Source of the DNA: Chitinophagales bacterium
Lineage (GTDB): Bacteria; Bacteroidota; Bacteroidia; Chitinophagales; Chitinophagaceae
Assembly: GCA_020636575.1 (NCBI GenBank)
Contig: JACJXP010000004.1
Span: forward strand, 108,525-172,524
Length of the DNA: 64,000 bases
Reading direction: 5' to 3'
This document shows, piece by piece, positions 63,772-64,000 of the stretch. The notes under the pieces were generated by a model. The model had not been told where the DNA came from. It did not search any database and was given only the letters and a program-made list of their open reading frames with translations. The position numbers and the translations under genes were made by a program. The first letter of the stretch is position 1. Each line of letters starts with the position of its first letter.

Positions 63772-64000
63772 CTAACCAAAGCTCTTCATATCGATAACAA
63801 ACCGGTATTTCACATCCGATTTCATTACCCGGTCCCATGCCTTATTAATATCTTCCATTTTTATCATTTCAACGTCTGAAACAATATTATGCTCTGCACA
63901 AAAATCTAGCATTTCTTGGGTCTCTTTGAGTCCGCCGATCAAAGAACCTGCAATGGATTTTCGGCCAAATACAAGTCCCATAGTATGCAGGTCAGCAGGA
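63772..64000 (-). CDS. Zinc-type alcohol dehydrogenase, C-terminal part (cut by window edge)
   Basis: About 75 C-terminal residues of a medium-chain dehydrogenase; the frame stays open to the right edge. The visible PADLHTMGLVFGRKSIAGSL and the later VEMIKMEDINKAWDRVMKSD match the end of cinnamyl-alcohol/YahK-type NADP-dependent dehydrogenases. Metal ligands lie outside the window. Confidence 0.85.
   Translation of the reverse strand, partial: PADLHTMGLVFGRKSIAGSLIGGLKETQEMLDFCAEHNIVSDVEMIKMEDINKAWDRVMKSDVKYRFVIDMKSFG

Overview
The window comes from a member of the Bacteroidota, most likely family Chitinophagaceae or a close relative. The evidence is the family content (GLPGLI, DUF4249, DUF3822, DUF2851, DUF4403, MbnP-like, DUF2027-Smr, a short RpoD), many lipoprotein signal peptides, AT-rich spacers, and several promoters of the Bacteroidota form TTTG-N(19-22)-TAnnTTTG. 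I see no rRNA, tRNA, CRISPR array, insertion sequence or prophage. It reads as an ordinary chromosomal segment, densely coded on both strands, with short accessory patches.

Layout. 1-1704: start of topA (cut by the left edge) and an SGNH hydrolase, both on the minus strand. 1818-6800: a plus-strand housekeeping run of DUF2520, [2Fe-2S] ferredoxin, IscX, KdsC-type phosphatase, UbiA prenyltransferase, Maf and DUF2851. 6827-9322 (minus): a di-haem peroxidase and MbnP-like lipoprotein pair, then OsmC. 9376-12149 (plus): a secreted protein, lipA and a secreted phosphodiester glycosidase. 12186-26925: a carbohydrate storage region with ROK sugar kinase and FucP-type permease (minus), glgA, glgC, GPH/SLC45-type permease and periplasmic GH13 amylase (plus), GLPGLI protein and outer-membrane barrel (minus), and glgB (plus). 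27038-35737: TPR protein, argS, gtrA-like, DUF4403, an orphan lipoprotein between inverted heptad arrays, a DUF3052-OmdA protein and dnaK. 35907-44209: mostly small exported proteins (two NTF2-like lipoproteins, a WG-repeat protein, a TonB-C protein, a Tat-type intradiol dioxygenase) and an AmpG-like transporter. 44249-49828: a SecA-derived small protein, DUF6941, a 65-residue protein behind a structured leader, arginine decarboxylase, small lipoproteins, Hsp20 and bacilliredoxin. 49954-63729: lgt, rpoD, DUF4249, trxB, folB, DUF3822, rsmD, lpxK, rnr, a polyprenyl synthase, a subclass B1 metallo-beta-lactamase (minus), an amino-acid permease and a DUF2027-Smr protein. The right edge cuts an alcohol dehydrogenase.

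How the genes fit together. External alpha-glucan would be cut by the exported GH13 enzyme, imported by the adjacent GPH permease, phosphorylated by the ROK kinase, and stored as glycogen by GlgC, GlgA and GlgB. KdsC-type phosphatase, LpxK and Lgt supply envelope precursors, consistent with a Gram-negative cell with many lipoproteins.

Most unusual items: a stand-alone 177-residue SecA-like fragment lacking the arginine-rich helicase motif; a structured, independently promoted and terminated leader in front of a 65-residue protein; inverted arrays of 7-bp repeats around an orphan lipoprotein gene; an MbnP/MbnH-like pair; a ROK kinase without the family's zinc cysteines; and RsmD with GPPY in place of DPPY.
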